A DNA stretch of 64,000 nucleotides from Halichoerus grypus (taxonomy: Eukaryota > Chordata > Mammalia > Carnivora > Phocidae): NCBI RefSeq assembly GCF_964656455.1, contig NC_135722.1, forward strand, positions 47,128,628 through 47,192,627, in the 5' to 3' direction. Made by a program: the position numbers and the translations under genes. Positions 1 to 11,589 of this stretch are shown one piece after another. The first letter of the stretch is position 1; each line of letters starts with the position of its first letter. The notes under the pieces are model-generated. The model searched no databases and was not told the origin of the DNA. It was given only the letters and a program-made list of their open reading frames with translations.

Positions 1-1517
1 CCTAAGAAAATTTAAAAATAAGAAAACCTAAATAAATACCTATTCAGTGTCTAAATGTTAAACCCTTGTTAATTTTATAACCATTTCACAATATTTCTCC
101 TACACAGATGGAGGCCAGGGGTACAGCAACCCCCAGGAAGCTTAGGAATATCCTTTCAGTCCAGTGGGGGAAATAAAGCTCTGTTTTCAGTATAAGAGGA
201 TAGGCTCAACTGCTGTAATGACAACAAAAAAGATCCAAAAAAAGGGGCTTAAAAAATAGAAATGTATTTCTTTTTCAGGTTAATAGTCCCAGAGGTAAGC
301 AAACAGATTAAGGTAGGTAGATGGCTCTGCTCTGTGAGATTGTCAAAGAACCCAGGTTCTTTATAAGGTCCGTTTTTACCATTCTCTAGGATGTCACTTT
401 CATCTGTGGGATTGAAGTGGTTGAGCAATAGCTTATCTGTGTTCCTGTCTGGAGGAAGGGTAAAGAGAGAGGAAGTGGAAATAAGCAATTTCATTTAAAA
501 CCTGTATCTTGGAAGTTGTACACATCACTGCTTCTGACATGCAAATTCATGAAGCATTCCATATTTTTAAGTATTAGCTCTGAATCAAGATTATTGTTAG
601 ATTTCTTCCATGCATCCACATGTTCCATGCTAATGGGATGGTATTGTGATAGAGTTGCATGGATAAAACCTGGTTTAGAAAAGAAAAAACAAACAAAAAA
701 CCTGTGTCTTGGAAAGTGCTATATACATCACTGCTTCTCAAAAAAGCTTGGTTAGATCTTATTCATAAGGCAACATCCAGCTCTAGAGGAGGCTTGGAAA
801 CATCAACACCATAGCCTCAGCCATGCTTCAGCCAAAGAACTAAGGCCTAGGGCTGGTGGAAACAGTTGTCCTTCACTAGGGCTCTAGAGAAGGGCTCTGT
901 CCTTTGTTCCAGTGAGTCCCAGGTGTGGTCCACTGACAAAGTCCCTTCATGGCAAAGGCTGTGCTAGGGCTGAGCCTCTGTGACTTTTTAAGTTTATTAA
1001 TTAGCTTAGTGGAGCATTTATCCTCTCTTTCCTGTATGAAATGTATCTCTGGGTAACCAAATATTTGATGAGGGGAAGTGTCTCTTGCAGAAGCATTCCA
1101 GCTAATAATTGAAGGGTTGATAGATTGGAATATCGCCATTTTCCAACCCCTAATGAATGAATGAATCTGGGTAATGACCATGCACGGCTACCCATATCAC
1201 AAAAAAGAGAGACATCCAGACATTACATGTCTCCTGATTGAAGAACACAATATCACCTATGAAGTGTTTCCAAACAAATATGTTCTGACCCTAACCAGAC
1301 CCCTGCGTCTAACTGCCAATTAACAGATGTAGCTCCCAAATGACAGGAAATGCAAAGAATAGAGGAACACCTTGAATGACATCACAAGGATACAATCAGC
1401 AAAATCCAGTCTGTGGAACATATAGGACATATGATCTGGTTCCTTCAACGAATATATTGCACTGGGGATAAAAGTGGGATGGGCAGGAAACCTATAGATT
1501 AAAGAGACTTAAAGAGC
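1..1517. other. Non-coding sequence, no gene seen
   Basis: No convincing exon, RNA gene or recognisable young repeat is seen in this stretch. The reading frames here are short and lack splice-site or codon support. The segment around 180-500 has the texture of an old degraded interspersed repeat, but I could not type it. Confidence 0.5.
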
Positions 1518-1714
1518 GGGGTGCCTGGGTGGCTCAGTTGTTAAGTATCTGCCTTTGGCTCAGGTCATGATCTCAAGGTCCTGGGGTTGAGTCCCACATC
1601 AGGCTCCCTGCTCAATGGGAAGTCTGCTTCTCCCTCTCCCACTCCCCCTGCTTGTGTTCCCTCTCTCACTGTGTCTCTCTCTGTCAAATAAATAAAATCT
1701 TTTTTTTAAAAAAG
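1518..1714 (+). mobile_element. CAN-SINE (tRNA-Lys-derived SINE), sense
   Basis: The element starts with gggtgcctgggtggctcag, the tRNA-derived head. It continues through the ctcaggtcatgatctcaaggtcc block and a CT-rich stretch to caaataaataaaatctt. An imperfect target-site duplication (agagacttaaa) flanks it at about 1504-1514 and 1718-1727. SINEs of this family are non-autonomous, carry an internal Pol III promoter and are mobilised by L1. The variant has the 'cccactccccctgcttg' tail typical of one of the two subfamilies in this window. Confidence 0.92.
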
Positions 1715-3060
1715 AGAGAGACTTAAAAACCATATAAACCCATTGCAAAGTATGGAACTTACTTACATTCTGATTTAAACAAACTAAAAATATCATGAGA
1801 TAATTGGGAAAAGCTGAATGCTAACAGGATATTTGATGATATTAAAAACTTATTTTTTATGTTATTTGAATTTGTTATTTTAAATTTTTATGTTTTTTAG
1901 GCATTATAAAGGTTTGTTATAGTAGAGTATTAGAAATAATGAAAAGCCTGTAGAAGATGGTTAAATAATTAATAGAATATAATTTAAATTATATTTAAGG
2001 AGTCTATAGGGCATACTTTAAATGAGACAAAGATTCTCAAAGTCTTTGTTTGGATTAAGAATCCAACAGAGTAATGGGATGCATAAAGGGAGAAGAAAAT
2101 TCCAAAGTTCTTATTTCTGAAAGCAGAGACGTCAGTTTAAAAAATTATCAAAAGAGGAATAAATTATTAATACAAGCAAACAGATTTGCAGATTAGATTA
2201 CCTTTTATAGAACATCATAACACCTTCTGAAGCACAGGCCTCTTAAAAGATGCTTTTGTATGAATAACATTTCCAAGGCTCACTGAACAATCCTGCTCTG
2301 TGTTTTGTTAGAAACTTTCATGCAGTCTCCCCACCAGACAGGAGAGTAACACTGTCTAGTCTTTAGTGTTAGTTAGACTGGGTTGATTTTCACTAGCAGT
2401 TAGAATGGCCCAAATTTTCAAAACTAAGCACTAAAATTCTATCATTTCACTTTAAGACAAAATTTCCTGTCTAAGAAGTTTTAAGTGTATAATATAGAAA
2501 AGAACAACTACATAAAATACCTGGTACTTAGATCAAATACTAGATACTAGATCAAAAAACAAACAAACAAACCCAGTTGTAAAGGACATTATTGGGACAA
2601 GTGGGAAAATTTTAGTATGGGTCCGTAACTTGTATTAATATGAAATTTCCTGAGCGTGATAATTTGAACTGTGATTACAGGGGAGAATGGCTTTGTTTTT
2701 CAGTGATACATGCTCAAGTATTTAGGGATGAAGGGTCATGTTGCCTGCAACTCTTCAGGGTTCAGAATAACTCTGTGTTGTATTATTAAAGGAAATGTGG
2801 CAAAAAGTTACCAATTGGTAAAGGTAGATGAAGGGTATATGGGTGTTCATTACACTGTTCTTGGGAAGCAAGGGAAAATTTAACAAATAAAATATGAAGC
2901 ATGCATCTAGAACAGCATCATGGAAAATACTTATGAGATGATGCCAATTTTAAAAAAAGCAGAACACAGAATTATATATAAAATAAAAGAAAAAAGATAT
3001 AAATATATTAGAATGTTGCCAGTGGTTGTCTTTTCTCCAAACTTTGCACTAAAAAGTTAC
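1715..3060. other. AT-rich non-coding sequence
   Basis: This stretch is AT-rich with no exon-like segment and no repeat I can name with confidence. Confidence 0.45.
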
Positions 3061-3062
3061 AT

Positions 3063-3108
<46 letters not shown>
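3063..3108. repeat. Compound (TG)n(TA)n microsatellite
   Basis: About nine TG units run directly into about fourteen TA units. The short frames reading VCVCVCIYIYIY are translations of this repeat and not genes. Confidence 0.95.
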
Positions 3109-3149
3109 AGCTTTTATCATGGAATGTTTCAAATATGATCTTGTGTGTC

Positions 3150-3405
3150 TTAGCTCAAAGCCCCCTCCTCAGAGAGCTTGTCCTAACCACCCAATCTGAA
3201 GTGGACCCCCAGCACTTTCTCTCACAATCTTGTTTTATTGTCATCCTAGCACTTACTACTATATTATTTTTCTTTTTATGTCACTTGTTTTCTTGCTTAT
3301 TGTCTGGATCACCCCTCATCTGATGTAAGCTTCCCGAGAGCAGAAATCTAGCCCAGACCCTCGAACAGTGCCTATAGTTGCTCAATAGCTATGTGTTGGA
3401 TGAAT
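3150..3405 (+). mobile_element. L2 (LINE-2) 3'-end fragment
   Basis: The order of blocks follows an L2 3' end. A cttgtcctaaccaccc block is followed by a cagcact...ttgttttattgtc block, then tgtaagcttcccgagagcag, gaacagtgcctatag and a terminal gttggatgaatgagtg. This matches the common 3' end of mammalian L2, an ancient inactive LINE. Divergence is high, as expected. Confidence 0.75.
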
Positions 3406-4118
3406 GAGTGACTCAGGTCTTTGTCATCCAACCTCCCATTTTACCGGGCACTCCGAAGTCTTGAGAAGGGGAAGAACTTGTCCAAGGTCCCTCATGAGTT
3501 CGTGGCGTTGCTAGAACTAGAACTCAGGCTTTGTGACTCAGGTCTCTATAGGCTCTTCTTTCAAAATGTCTCAGGCTGAACTAGCTCCTGGGCACCAGGC
3601 AGGTGGCAGGAGTGAGAGAGGACGCACAGTGCATTCCCCTTGTTGCAGTGTGCCGGAAGCCCCCTAGGTGGCGCCAGAGGCGCTCCTTTAGCTCTAGGGA
3701 AAGGGAAAAAGTGGGTACAGGCAAACTCCAGAGGCACACTTGGATGAGAAGCGGGATATTTGACAGTCTTAAATTGTCTCTCTACCGACTGCTCATTAGT
3801 TGTGAGGGAGAAAAAATGTACAGTAATTAGACAGTGGAGAAATCCACACCTTGACTATGTGACCAAAAAAACATCACGGATGAGGACAGATGGACGTGTT
3901 GTGAGTCCAGAAGTGATACACTGTTAAGGACACAACATCACTTATACAGTATTGAAGCCCGGAATGCACAACCTGAATCTAATGAGAAAAACATCAGACA
4001 AGCTAAAAATGAGAAATGTTATATTAGGGCCAGGGGATAGGGGACTGGATTTTTTTTAAAAAATGGTGTCACGAACAATGAAGAAAAATTGCGAAAATGT
4101 CCCAGATTAAAAGAGGCT
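3406..4118. other. Non-coding sequence with MIR-like piece
   Basis: The part at about 3410-3560 (ccattttaccggg ... cttgtccaaggtccctcatgag ... aactcaggctttgtgactcaggtct) has the order of a degraded MIR in reverse orientation. The rest shows no gene or named element. Confidence 0.4.
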
Positions 4119-4133
4119 AAAGAACAAAATGCA

Positions 4134-4336
4134 GGGCGCCTGGGTGGCTCAGTTGGTTAAGCGACTGCCTTCAGCTCAGGTCGTGATCCTGGAGTCCCAG
4201 GATCGAGTCCGACATCGGGCTCCCTGCTCAGCGGGGCGTCAGCTTCTCCCTCTGACCCTCCCCCCTCTCATGCTCTCTCTCTCTATCTCATTCTCTCTCT
4301 CAAATAAATAAATAAAATCTTAAAAAAAAAAAAAAA
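4134..4336 (+). mobile_element. CAN-SINE, sense, with perfect 15 bp TSD
   Basis: The head gggcgcctgggtggctcag is followed by gcgactgccttcagctcagg, a B-box-like ggatcgagtccgac, a ctgaccctcccccctctcatg tail block and poly(A). Perfect target-site duplications (aaagaacaaaatgca) lie at 4119-4133 and 4337-4351, which marks a fairly young insertion. This copy belongs to the 'actgcc / ctgaccctcccccc' subfamily. Confidence 0.96.
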
Positions 4337-4351
4337 AAAGAACAAAATGCA

Positions 4352-5689
4352 ATACCTGAGACTAGACTGGGTCCTGTAGTGGAGGGAGATGCTATAAAGG
4401 ACATTATCGGGTCAACTGACAAAACTGGAATATGGACAGTAGACTACATTAGTGTATCCATGTTAAATATACTACAGCTGATTACTGTACTGTTGTTATA
4501 TAACGGTATATAAGGGAATATCCTTATTTTTAGGGAATATGCACTGGAGTAGTTAGGAGTAAAAGGCCATAGTGTATGAGACTTACCCTCAAATGGTGCA
4601 GGAAATATATATATATTTATTTATATGTATATTTAAATATAGAAAGTATGTATTATATATTGGGAGTATATACTTTATATACTGAAATTAGAAAAAAATT
4701 ATATATTTGTATATACACATATAAATAAAGCAAATGGGGTAAAATGTTAATAAGTGAATCTGGGTAAAGATTCTTTTTTACTATTTTTACTTTTTAACTA
4801 TTCTTGTTACTATTGGATATTATTTTTATTATTTTTATCTTTGCCACTTTTCTGTAACTTCGAAATTATTTCCAGATAGACATGTAAGAAGCAAAACCAA
4901 AGTGAAGGATGGTGGTTGCAGGCACCTCCTCTGCCCGCCCTGTTTCTGCTGCCTGATTCAGAGCTGGCGTCCTGCCTCACGCGAGCGTGTCTTCTGCTGT
5001 CCCTTGCTTCAGTCATTCTCTCCTGAAAGGACTAAGTTTGGCTTCCAGCCCCTGAGGCTGAGACTGAAGCTGCAAAGGGGTAGAACTACTCTGTCCATGG
5101 CTGGGAAAGGTGCTGAGGCCTCTGTAAGGAATGTGGAGAAGCAGCGGAAGGCTCTGAGTCCTGTCTTCACTCCAACTCTGGCCTCTGGGGCCTGAGGGTA
5201 TCTGTGGGATCAGCTCGTTGGAAGTCATCGGGCTCAGGCTGGGTTTCCCCAGCCATTCTGACGAGGCATCTGGTACCTGGGGGGCTCAACTGGGCTGGGT
5301 GTGGGAAGAGCCTTGGCAGTATTGGGACAGGGAGGGCCTCGCTGTCCTTTCCCTCTGCCGACAGTTTCTTGGAAGTGACACAATCTGTTTTCTCTCCTGA
5401 GTCTGGCATGCTGGACACCCCTGATTCCTCAGGAGTCCTTCCAATCTTCCAATGATCTCCTTTGCATTACATCAGCAACATGGGATGTCTGGTGATAGGG
5501 AGGTAGGACACTGGCCCCAAGTCTGACCCTGCACTTCTTCCTGGGATGACTTCTGGTGGTGTTTTCCCAGGCTCCATACACTTCAAATGTGAATAAGAGA
5601 GACTTCATCCCTTCATCCCCATGCTGGGACCTGCCTGGGCCTGACTCTCACCCAGACCTTCTCAGAGGAGAGGGAGGTCGAGTCTGCAT
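4352..5689. other. Non-coding: AT-rich patch, then GC-richer unique sequence
   Basis: Positions 4590-4730 are strongly AT-rich with runs of TATATA. Positions 4900-5460 are GC-richer and contain overlapping frames on both strands, but none has splice sites, codon structure or a family I recognise. I make no gene call. Confidence 0.4.
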
Positions 5690-5930
5690 TTTCATCACCC
5701 TAAAAAGAACCCCATACCTGTTAGCAATCTCTCACCATTCCCCACCTCTTCACAGTCCCTAGCAACCACATAATCTACTTTCCCTATGTATAGATTTGCC
5801 TATTCTGGACATTTCACGTAAGTGGAATCATACAATATATGAACCTTTGCATCTGGCTTCTTCCACTTAGCACAATATTTTCAAGATGCATCCATGTTGT
5901 ACCATGTATCAGTACTTCATTCCTTTTTAT

Positions 5931-6142
5931 TTATTTATTTATTTATTTTTTTTTTTTAAGATTTTATTTATTTATTTGAGACAGAGAGAATGAGAGAGAG
6001 CACATGAGAGGGGGGAGGGTCAGAGGGAGAAGCAGGCTCCCTGCTGAGCAGGGAGCCCGATGCGGGACTCGATCCAAGGACTCCAGGATCATGACCTGAG
6101 CTGAAGGCAGTCGCTTAACCAACTGAGCCACCCAGGCGCCCC
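5931..6142 (-). mobile_element. CAN-SINE, antisense, 16 bp TSD
   Basis: The plus strand shows poly(T), aagattttatttatttattt, a GA-rich block and then gagccacccaggcgcccc, the reverse complement of the SINE head. Exact target duplications (cttcattcctttttat) lie at 5915-5930 and 6143-6158. It interrupts an older L1M and belongs to the 'actgcc / ctgaccctcccccc' subfamily. Confidence 0.95.
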
Positions 6143-6402
6143 CTTCATTCCTTTTTATAGCCAAATAAATTCCATTGTATGGATATGCCAATGTATATGG
6201 CATGAAGTACAGGGTCAAGTTCATTCCTTTTCATGTAGATATCCAGTTTGCCCAGCATCATTTGTTGAGAAGACTATTTTTCCCCCCATTGAATTATCTT
6301 GGCACTCTTGTCAATTGACCAGTGATGCATGGGTTCATTTCTGGACTCTCAGTTCTATCCATTGGTTCTGTATGTTTATCTTTATGCCAGTCTGGCAGTC
6401 TT

Positions 6403-6602
6403 TTTTTTTTTTTTAAGATTTTATTTATTTTGAGACACAGAGATAGAGAGAGAGCACAAGTAGGGAGGAGGATCAGAGGGAGAGGGAGAAGCAGACTCCC
6501 CACTGAGCAGGGAGCCTGATGCCGGGCTCGATCCCAGGACCCTGAGATCATGACCTGAGCAGAAGGCAGATGCCCAACCAACTGAGCCACCCAGATGCCC
6601 CT
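6403..6602 (-). mobile_element. CAN-SINE, antisense, 14 bp TSD
   Basis: A reverse-complement SINE runs from the poly(T) to gagccacccagatgcccc. Exact duplications (agtctggcagtctt) lie at 6389-6402 and 6603-6616. It sits inside the antisense L1M, so it is younger than that element. Confidence 0.95.
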
Positions 6603-6850
6603 AGTCTGGCAGTCTTAATTAGTGTAGCATTATAGTAAGTTTGAAATTAGGAATTGTGAGCCCCCCAACTTTGTTCTTCTTTTTCATATTGTATTCCCTG
6701 CTCTGGGTTTCTTGCATCTCCCTGTGAATTTTAGGATCAGATTGTCAATTTCTGCAAAAAAGGCATCTGAAATTTTGAATTTGTAGATAAATGTGGGGAT
6801 TATTGTCATCTTAACAATGTCAAGTCTTCCAGTCCGTAAACATTAATTTA

Positions 6851-7950
6851 GTTTTGGTGTGCACTAACCTGACCTTTAATTAGATTTATTTGATAAGGAG
6901 GCTGGGTTCAGACATCCTCAGTCAATCAGAAAAACTGAGTTAATTGTCAAATGTTTCATTTTGAACCGTGGGGATAAGGTACACCTCTACTTTTGTGAAG
7001 GTAGGAGAAGAGAAAAGATGGAAAGACTTGTATAAATTGGTAGATCCTACCAATAATTAAAGATAGATCTCATTAAGAAAAAGTTACATTTTGCATTATA
7101 TACTTTTCAAGGACATGCACCCATTCAAGAAATCTTAAGATAACACATAATGATCTAAACATCTCTGAATTTATCTTATAGAACAGAAAAATTATAGGAT
7201 GGTTTTTGTGATGTTGAGTGTCTCAGAAATCTTTTGAATAACAGAGATACATATTAATTAATGCATAAAGCAACTCTTCTTGGCTTAAGAAAACTGAAGT
7301 CCATCCCTTCCCCCCAAACTTTGGAATTTTTACTGACAGGGCCAGCAAACCCTGGAACAAACTGTACTAATTGCTTCTATGTTTTGTTATAGTGACAAAC
7401 TTCAATTCTGATCCCTCTTCCTTAAATGACAAGAAAGTTGATATTGCACTTTAACAATGACGTTACCACATGGAGGGTTTAAGTAAACAGCATATAATGC
7501 TTGTGTCCAGCAGTGACATTAATAATTACTGGAAGGGACTGAGAGAAGATTGTTGTGTAGTAATGACCCCTGCAATAGATTGAGTTCCCTTGGCAGTATC
7601 GAGAGTTTGTCACGTTGGTGGTCATGGTGTTGCAATCCATTACCTCACCGAGAACTGACGACTTCAGCTAGGGTAACTAACCATAATATTTAATGTAGCT
7701 GCCTTGAGCCACTTGAAAACTTGGAAAAAAATTTTTTCTCTAAGGCATTTATATCAAGTGTTCCCGGGAAAACCCAGTACCTCTATGTACACATTTTAGG
7801 GAGTTGTGTTTTATTTCCTTGTGTAGTTTCTCTGAGTCCTCTCTACAAATGTTAGTGATATTTGCACACTAGAAATGAATATTTGTCTATTTGTCCAGTT
7901 TACCTATCTACCTATTTATTCGTCTATATTTTACCATGTTCTACAAAGTC
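6851..7950. other. Non-coding sequence, nothing recognised
   Basis: No exon, RNA gene or named repeat was recognised in this stretch. Confidence 0.4.
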
Positions 7951-8028
7951 TTCCTCCCTCCCTCCCTCCCTCCTTCCTTCCTTCCATTCCTTCCTTCCTT
8001 CTTTCCTTCCTTCCTTCCATTCTTTCAT
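7951..8028. repeat. (CCTT)n / (TTCC)n tetranucleotide repeat
   Basis: A run of tccc units passes into ttcc units with a few interruptions (ccattcc, cttctttcc). It is a simple-sequence repeat on a polypyrimidine strand. Confidence 0.95.
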
Positions 8029-8039
8029 TTACTAATGCC

Positions 8040-8310
8040 ATGATGTTTTATTAAATAACTATTAAGTGCCAGGGACTGTCCCAAGCATTGGGAACAAGCA
8101 ATAAGCAAAGAGGTTGGAGCTTAACTTCTGGTGAGGAAAGAAAGAAAATAAACAAGATTGTTTTAGGTGATATTAAGATGACAACATAGGGTAATGTGAT
8201 TGACTTTCGAGGTGGGACTACTTTAGATATAGGGGTCAGGGAAGGCTTCCCTGAGGAGGTGGCTAGTGGGCTGAAATCTACATGATGAAAAAGAACCAGC
8301 CTTGGGGAGG
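8040..8310. repeat. Ancient interspersed repeat, family uncertain
   Basis: The segment contains taagtgccagggactgtcccaag and later ggtcagggaaggcttccctg. This is the order of a very common old mammalian repeat (LINE-2/CR1-like or related). I could not assign the family by eye. Confidence 0.45.
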
Positions 8311-9645
8311 TATGGGGCAGATCCTTGTAGGTAAATAGTACGTGCACGGTATTGGAAGCAGCTTAAAATAATACAGTCAATACAAGGAAAAAATAGAAAA
8401 AGATGAAGGTAGAAATGAGGGAAAATGGAAGAGAGAGAACACGGGAAAGTCATACTGCTGGTATGCAAGCCATAACGTTCAGCAAAGTTATCAGAGTTGA
8501 GCTGCAACTTTGCTTCCTATCTTCCTGGAAGCCAAGGTGAGACAGGAAGTATGACCGATTTCATGGTATGTTTTCTTCATAAGGAAAAGAGGTGTCAGTG
8601 CTTCAAGGGGAAAAAGATTTTTTTTTTTTTTTCTGGCACTCAGGATGGAAATACATTTCTTGTGTGGACTTTTCTATAAGGAACATAGAGTGATTGTATT
8701 AGTCACCAACTTTATGATAATTTGTTACAACAGCCATATAAAACTAGTATAATTAGATCCATCTTGGATGCAATAACAGACACTCAGCCACTTGAACTAG
8801 CTTAAGCAAAAGAGGACACTTTAATATAAAGATTTGAAATATTCCATGGAATTCTAGGAATGCAGCTCATTTCAGGAAATACTAGGATCGGGGATAGAAA
8901 ACTGTCAGAACTCTTTTTGGTCCCTTTTCCTTTCTCTTTGTGGATCTTTTTCATCCTTCCTATTCTTTTCACATTTTTCTTGCAGCCTGGTCTTGTGTAT
9001 TTCTACAGGCCATGTGGTGGAAGCATGTCTGTGGACATCAACTGATTTTCTATGTTTCCATGTTAGCTACCTAGAGAAAAACTGAAATCTCTCAGTCCTA
9101 ATTCCAAATTCCTGGGAGAGAGAGATGATTGGCTCAGCTTGAATCAGGTACCTACTTGGAGCAATCGACTGTAGCCTGGTGGCCTAGTTACCTTGTCTGA
9201 GGATCCAAGGCTAGTTTCCAGAAAAAGACACCATTCTGCTGTTTTTTAAATACACTCATGTAGGGGGTCAAGAAACTGTTTAATGGGTTTAAACCAACAT
9301 TAAAAAGAGATAAAAATATCCGGGTGCATAGCATGTGGTATGGATATTTTATAAAACTTGTTTCAGTTATTAAAGGTATAGGTGCATATGTATTGGATGA
9401 TAACATAAAATGTATTTCTTTGGGTGGATTATGGCCAAAAAGTTTGGGAAACTCTGGGATGGGCAATCTGGTAGGATTCTGTTATAGAGTTATAAAATAA
9501 TGTCGTGAGTATTTTTTTTTTTTTAACAGCATTTCTTAATATAAGCAGATGGCATAAGGATAAAGCATGACTTGGTACAGGCAATTTTGCAAGGGTGATG
9601 ATAAAGTGGTCTTTGTCTGGCTTGATTCAGGCTAAAATATAGTCC
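8311..9645. other. Non-coding sequence, possible old repeat
   Basis: The segment 8740-9180 has the look of an old interspersed repeat (attggctcagcttgaatcagg near its end), but I cannot type it. No exon was seen. The long-looking frames here have no support. Confidence 0.35.
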
Positions 9646-9905
9646 AGTGGTTTCCAATCTGGCTTGACATCACGCTCACTTGAAGACCTCTTGAAAATGA
9701 TTTCATGGGATCTATCGAATCAGAATTCCTGTAAGTGTAACCTTCAAACCTGAACCTGTATTTGAATACAAGATAAAGCAAAACAAACAGAACTCCCCAG
9801 ATGTCTCTGATAGGTAGACAGGTTCGGGACTCACTAACCCAGAGACGACATAGAGGAAGGGTCATCTGCATACCTTTCAAATAATTGTCCTAACTGCAGT
9901 TTCTC
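9646..9905. mobile_element. MER5A-like hAT-Charlie fossil, degraded
   Basis: The start agtggtttccaatctggcttgacatcacg, the block gaagacctcttgaaaatg and the segment atcgaatcagaattcc follow the order of MER5A, a non-autonomous hAT-Charlie DNA transposon. The copy is strongly diverged and its right boundary is approximate. Confidence 0.5.
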
Positions 9906-10865
9906 TCAACCAGGCTTCTCATTGGGCAGAGTGGGGAGAATTCTGTGACACAGAAGAGAAATGCCATATTCAGACTGGTTTCTCCTGGGTACATTGACAT
10001 ACCTTCTTGGTATTGCCGAATCTTTATTTGAAGGCAAGGAGTCTTCATGTAAGGTAAATTCTGGAGGTTTGAGGGTAATCCAAACCTTTTTCTCAAAGTC
10101 ATAAAGTATCCCCAAACTGACATTGACCCCAGAGGATATTCTTGAAACTTTTATTTAATATAAAAAAATTATTTTGCTTTATGACAACAACACCTTCATG
10201 CTGGATAAGCTCTGAATATAAGACAGAAATTAATAAGTTAATGAATACATAATTGACATTCTCACTGTGGTTAGGTGAATGGGGGTAAGTGTTTATGACA
10301 TTCAGCTCTAGTTTGTTTATTCAAATATAACAAAGAAACTGAATTTGAAAAAAAAAAGAGATAAACATTTTAAATGTATTTCTTGGTAATGATCTGGAAT
10401 CACCGCTGCTGATTAGAGAGAAATCTGTACACTTCACAGTTAAATGAAACAGATGGCCAAGTTCATCTTCTTTTGTGGGACATTGTGCCACTACTCATGC
10501 TGGGATGGGGCAGCGTTGAGGGGGAAGAACAAAGAGAAAATTCTTGCAGCCTATTCCAGACCCTTGTTAAACAACAGTTCTGTATTTCTCCAGAACAAGG
10601 CCTCAAAGTTCTACAGTTCAGGATATGGTGGGGATTATTTACGCTTGCTAAATTTGCAAAACTGAAGTTAAAGTTACGCCCCACCCCCCGGCCATTTTGA
10701 GTTTTCTAAGGAACCTGACAGCGTGAACCAGTTGCCAAAGGTAGCCCCACTTCTAAGCAATAAAATGAATGGACCTGCTGTACCAAGTTATTGGCTATTA
10801 ATCAAATAACTTGTACAGGATATCTGCCTGAAATAATTAGGCCAGTAGTAAGAGTTGCATTTCTC
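9906..10865. other. Non-coding sequence upstream of the CpG island
   Basis: No exon is recognised here. It lies just upstream of the CpG island if transcription runs on the plus strand. A gene transcribed the other way from the island cannot be excluded, but no minus-strand exon was identified. Confidence 0.35.
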
Positions 10866-11464
10866 CTCCACCGCTGCCGGAGAGCAGGGCCCACGTCCCC
10901 AGGAGCCATTCCCAACGCAGGTCAAGAAGTACATCAGCGTTCAGCGGGAGCCCGCACTTCTAGCCACTTCTGCAGGGGGCCTGCATTCAGACGGTTCCGC
11001 AGAGGTTTGTGGCTAAAACTTCTCTCTGGGAATTGTCCTCGGGTCAGCGACGAGCGCTACACCCTTCGCCCCGGGCCTCCGCGCAGCCCCGACGGCGGGG
11101 TCATCTCTCCATCTTTCGGGGCCAGCTCCGCACGCGCCGCGGGGCGACCAGGGGGCCGCCGCCGCCCGAGCTCCGCCTGGGAATCGCCGCTGGGCCTCAC
11201 CTCGGTACGGGGATGGCACTGTCAGCAAGCTTTCATTTCGTGTCACGGGTGGCCGCTTCTCTGTCCCCGAGCCAGGATTCCTTGGCCGGTCCCTGAGAGG
11301 ACTGCTCGCCGGGCCCGCGGGCGCCTTTCCCCAGCCCGGCCGCCGGGCGAAGGGGCTTCGCCGCAGCCGCCGCGCTGTGTCCCCGCGCGGCCCCCGTCCA
11401 CCCCTCCGCGGCCGCCCCGCCGGCCGCCAAGTTTCTCCACGGGCGGAATTCCGCGCTTGCCCTC

Positions 11465-11575
11465 CCCCGGCCCCGCCCCCCCGCGGCTGCCCCCCGCCCC
11501 CCGGCCCCGCCCCCCCGCGGCTGCCCCCCGCCCCCCGGCCCCGCCCCCCCCGCGGCTGCCCCCCGCCCCCGCCCC
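11465..11575. repeat. GC-box tandem repeat, about 3 x 34-35 bp
   Basis: A unit containing ccccggccccgccc and ccgcggctgccccccg repeats three times. The cggctgc landmark falls at 11484, 11518 and 11553, giving spacings of 34 and 35 bp. Each unit carries GC boxes, so copy number could change Sp1/KLF site number in the promoter. Confidence 0.85.
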
Positions 11576-11589
11576 AGCGCCGAGCGTGC

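Larger units (their letters stand above)
5690..6850 (-). mobile_element. Old antisense LINE-1 (L1M type), fragmented, with two SINE insertions
   Basis: On the plus strand the order is the complement of an L1 3' end: catcaccctaaaaagaacccc, ggaatcatacaatatatgaacc, then ttcattcctttttatagcc and ccattgtatggatatgcc. The sequence then jumps to the more internal agatatccagtttgcccagc and caatttctgcaaaaaaggc blocks, which suggests an internal deletion near 6195. SINEs sit at 5931-6142 and 6403-6602. No L1 protein is intact. Confidence 0.8.

Noticed and set aside
4902..5455. Overlapping frames of 83-97 codons in a GC-richer patch
   Set aside because: Frames occur on both strands with no splice sites or family signal. 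The openness is explained by base composition.
5938..6142. tRNA-like sequence in SINE heads, considered as tRNA genes
   Set aside because: The similarity to tRNA-Lys is the known origin of CAN-SINEs. Each copy has a SINE body, an A-rich tail and target duplications.
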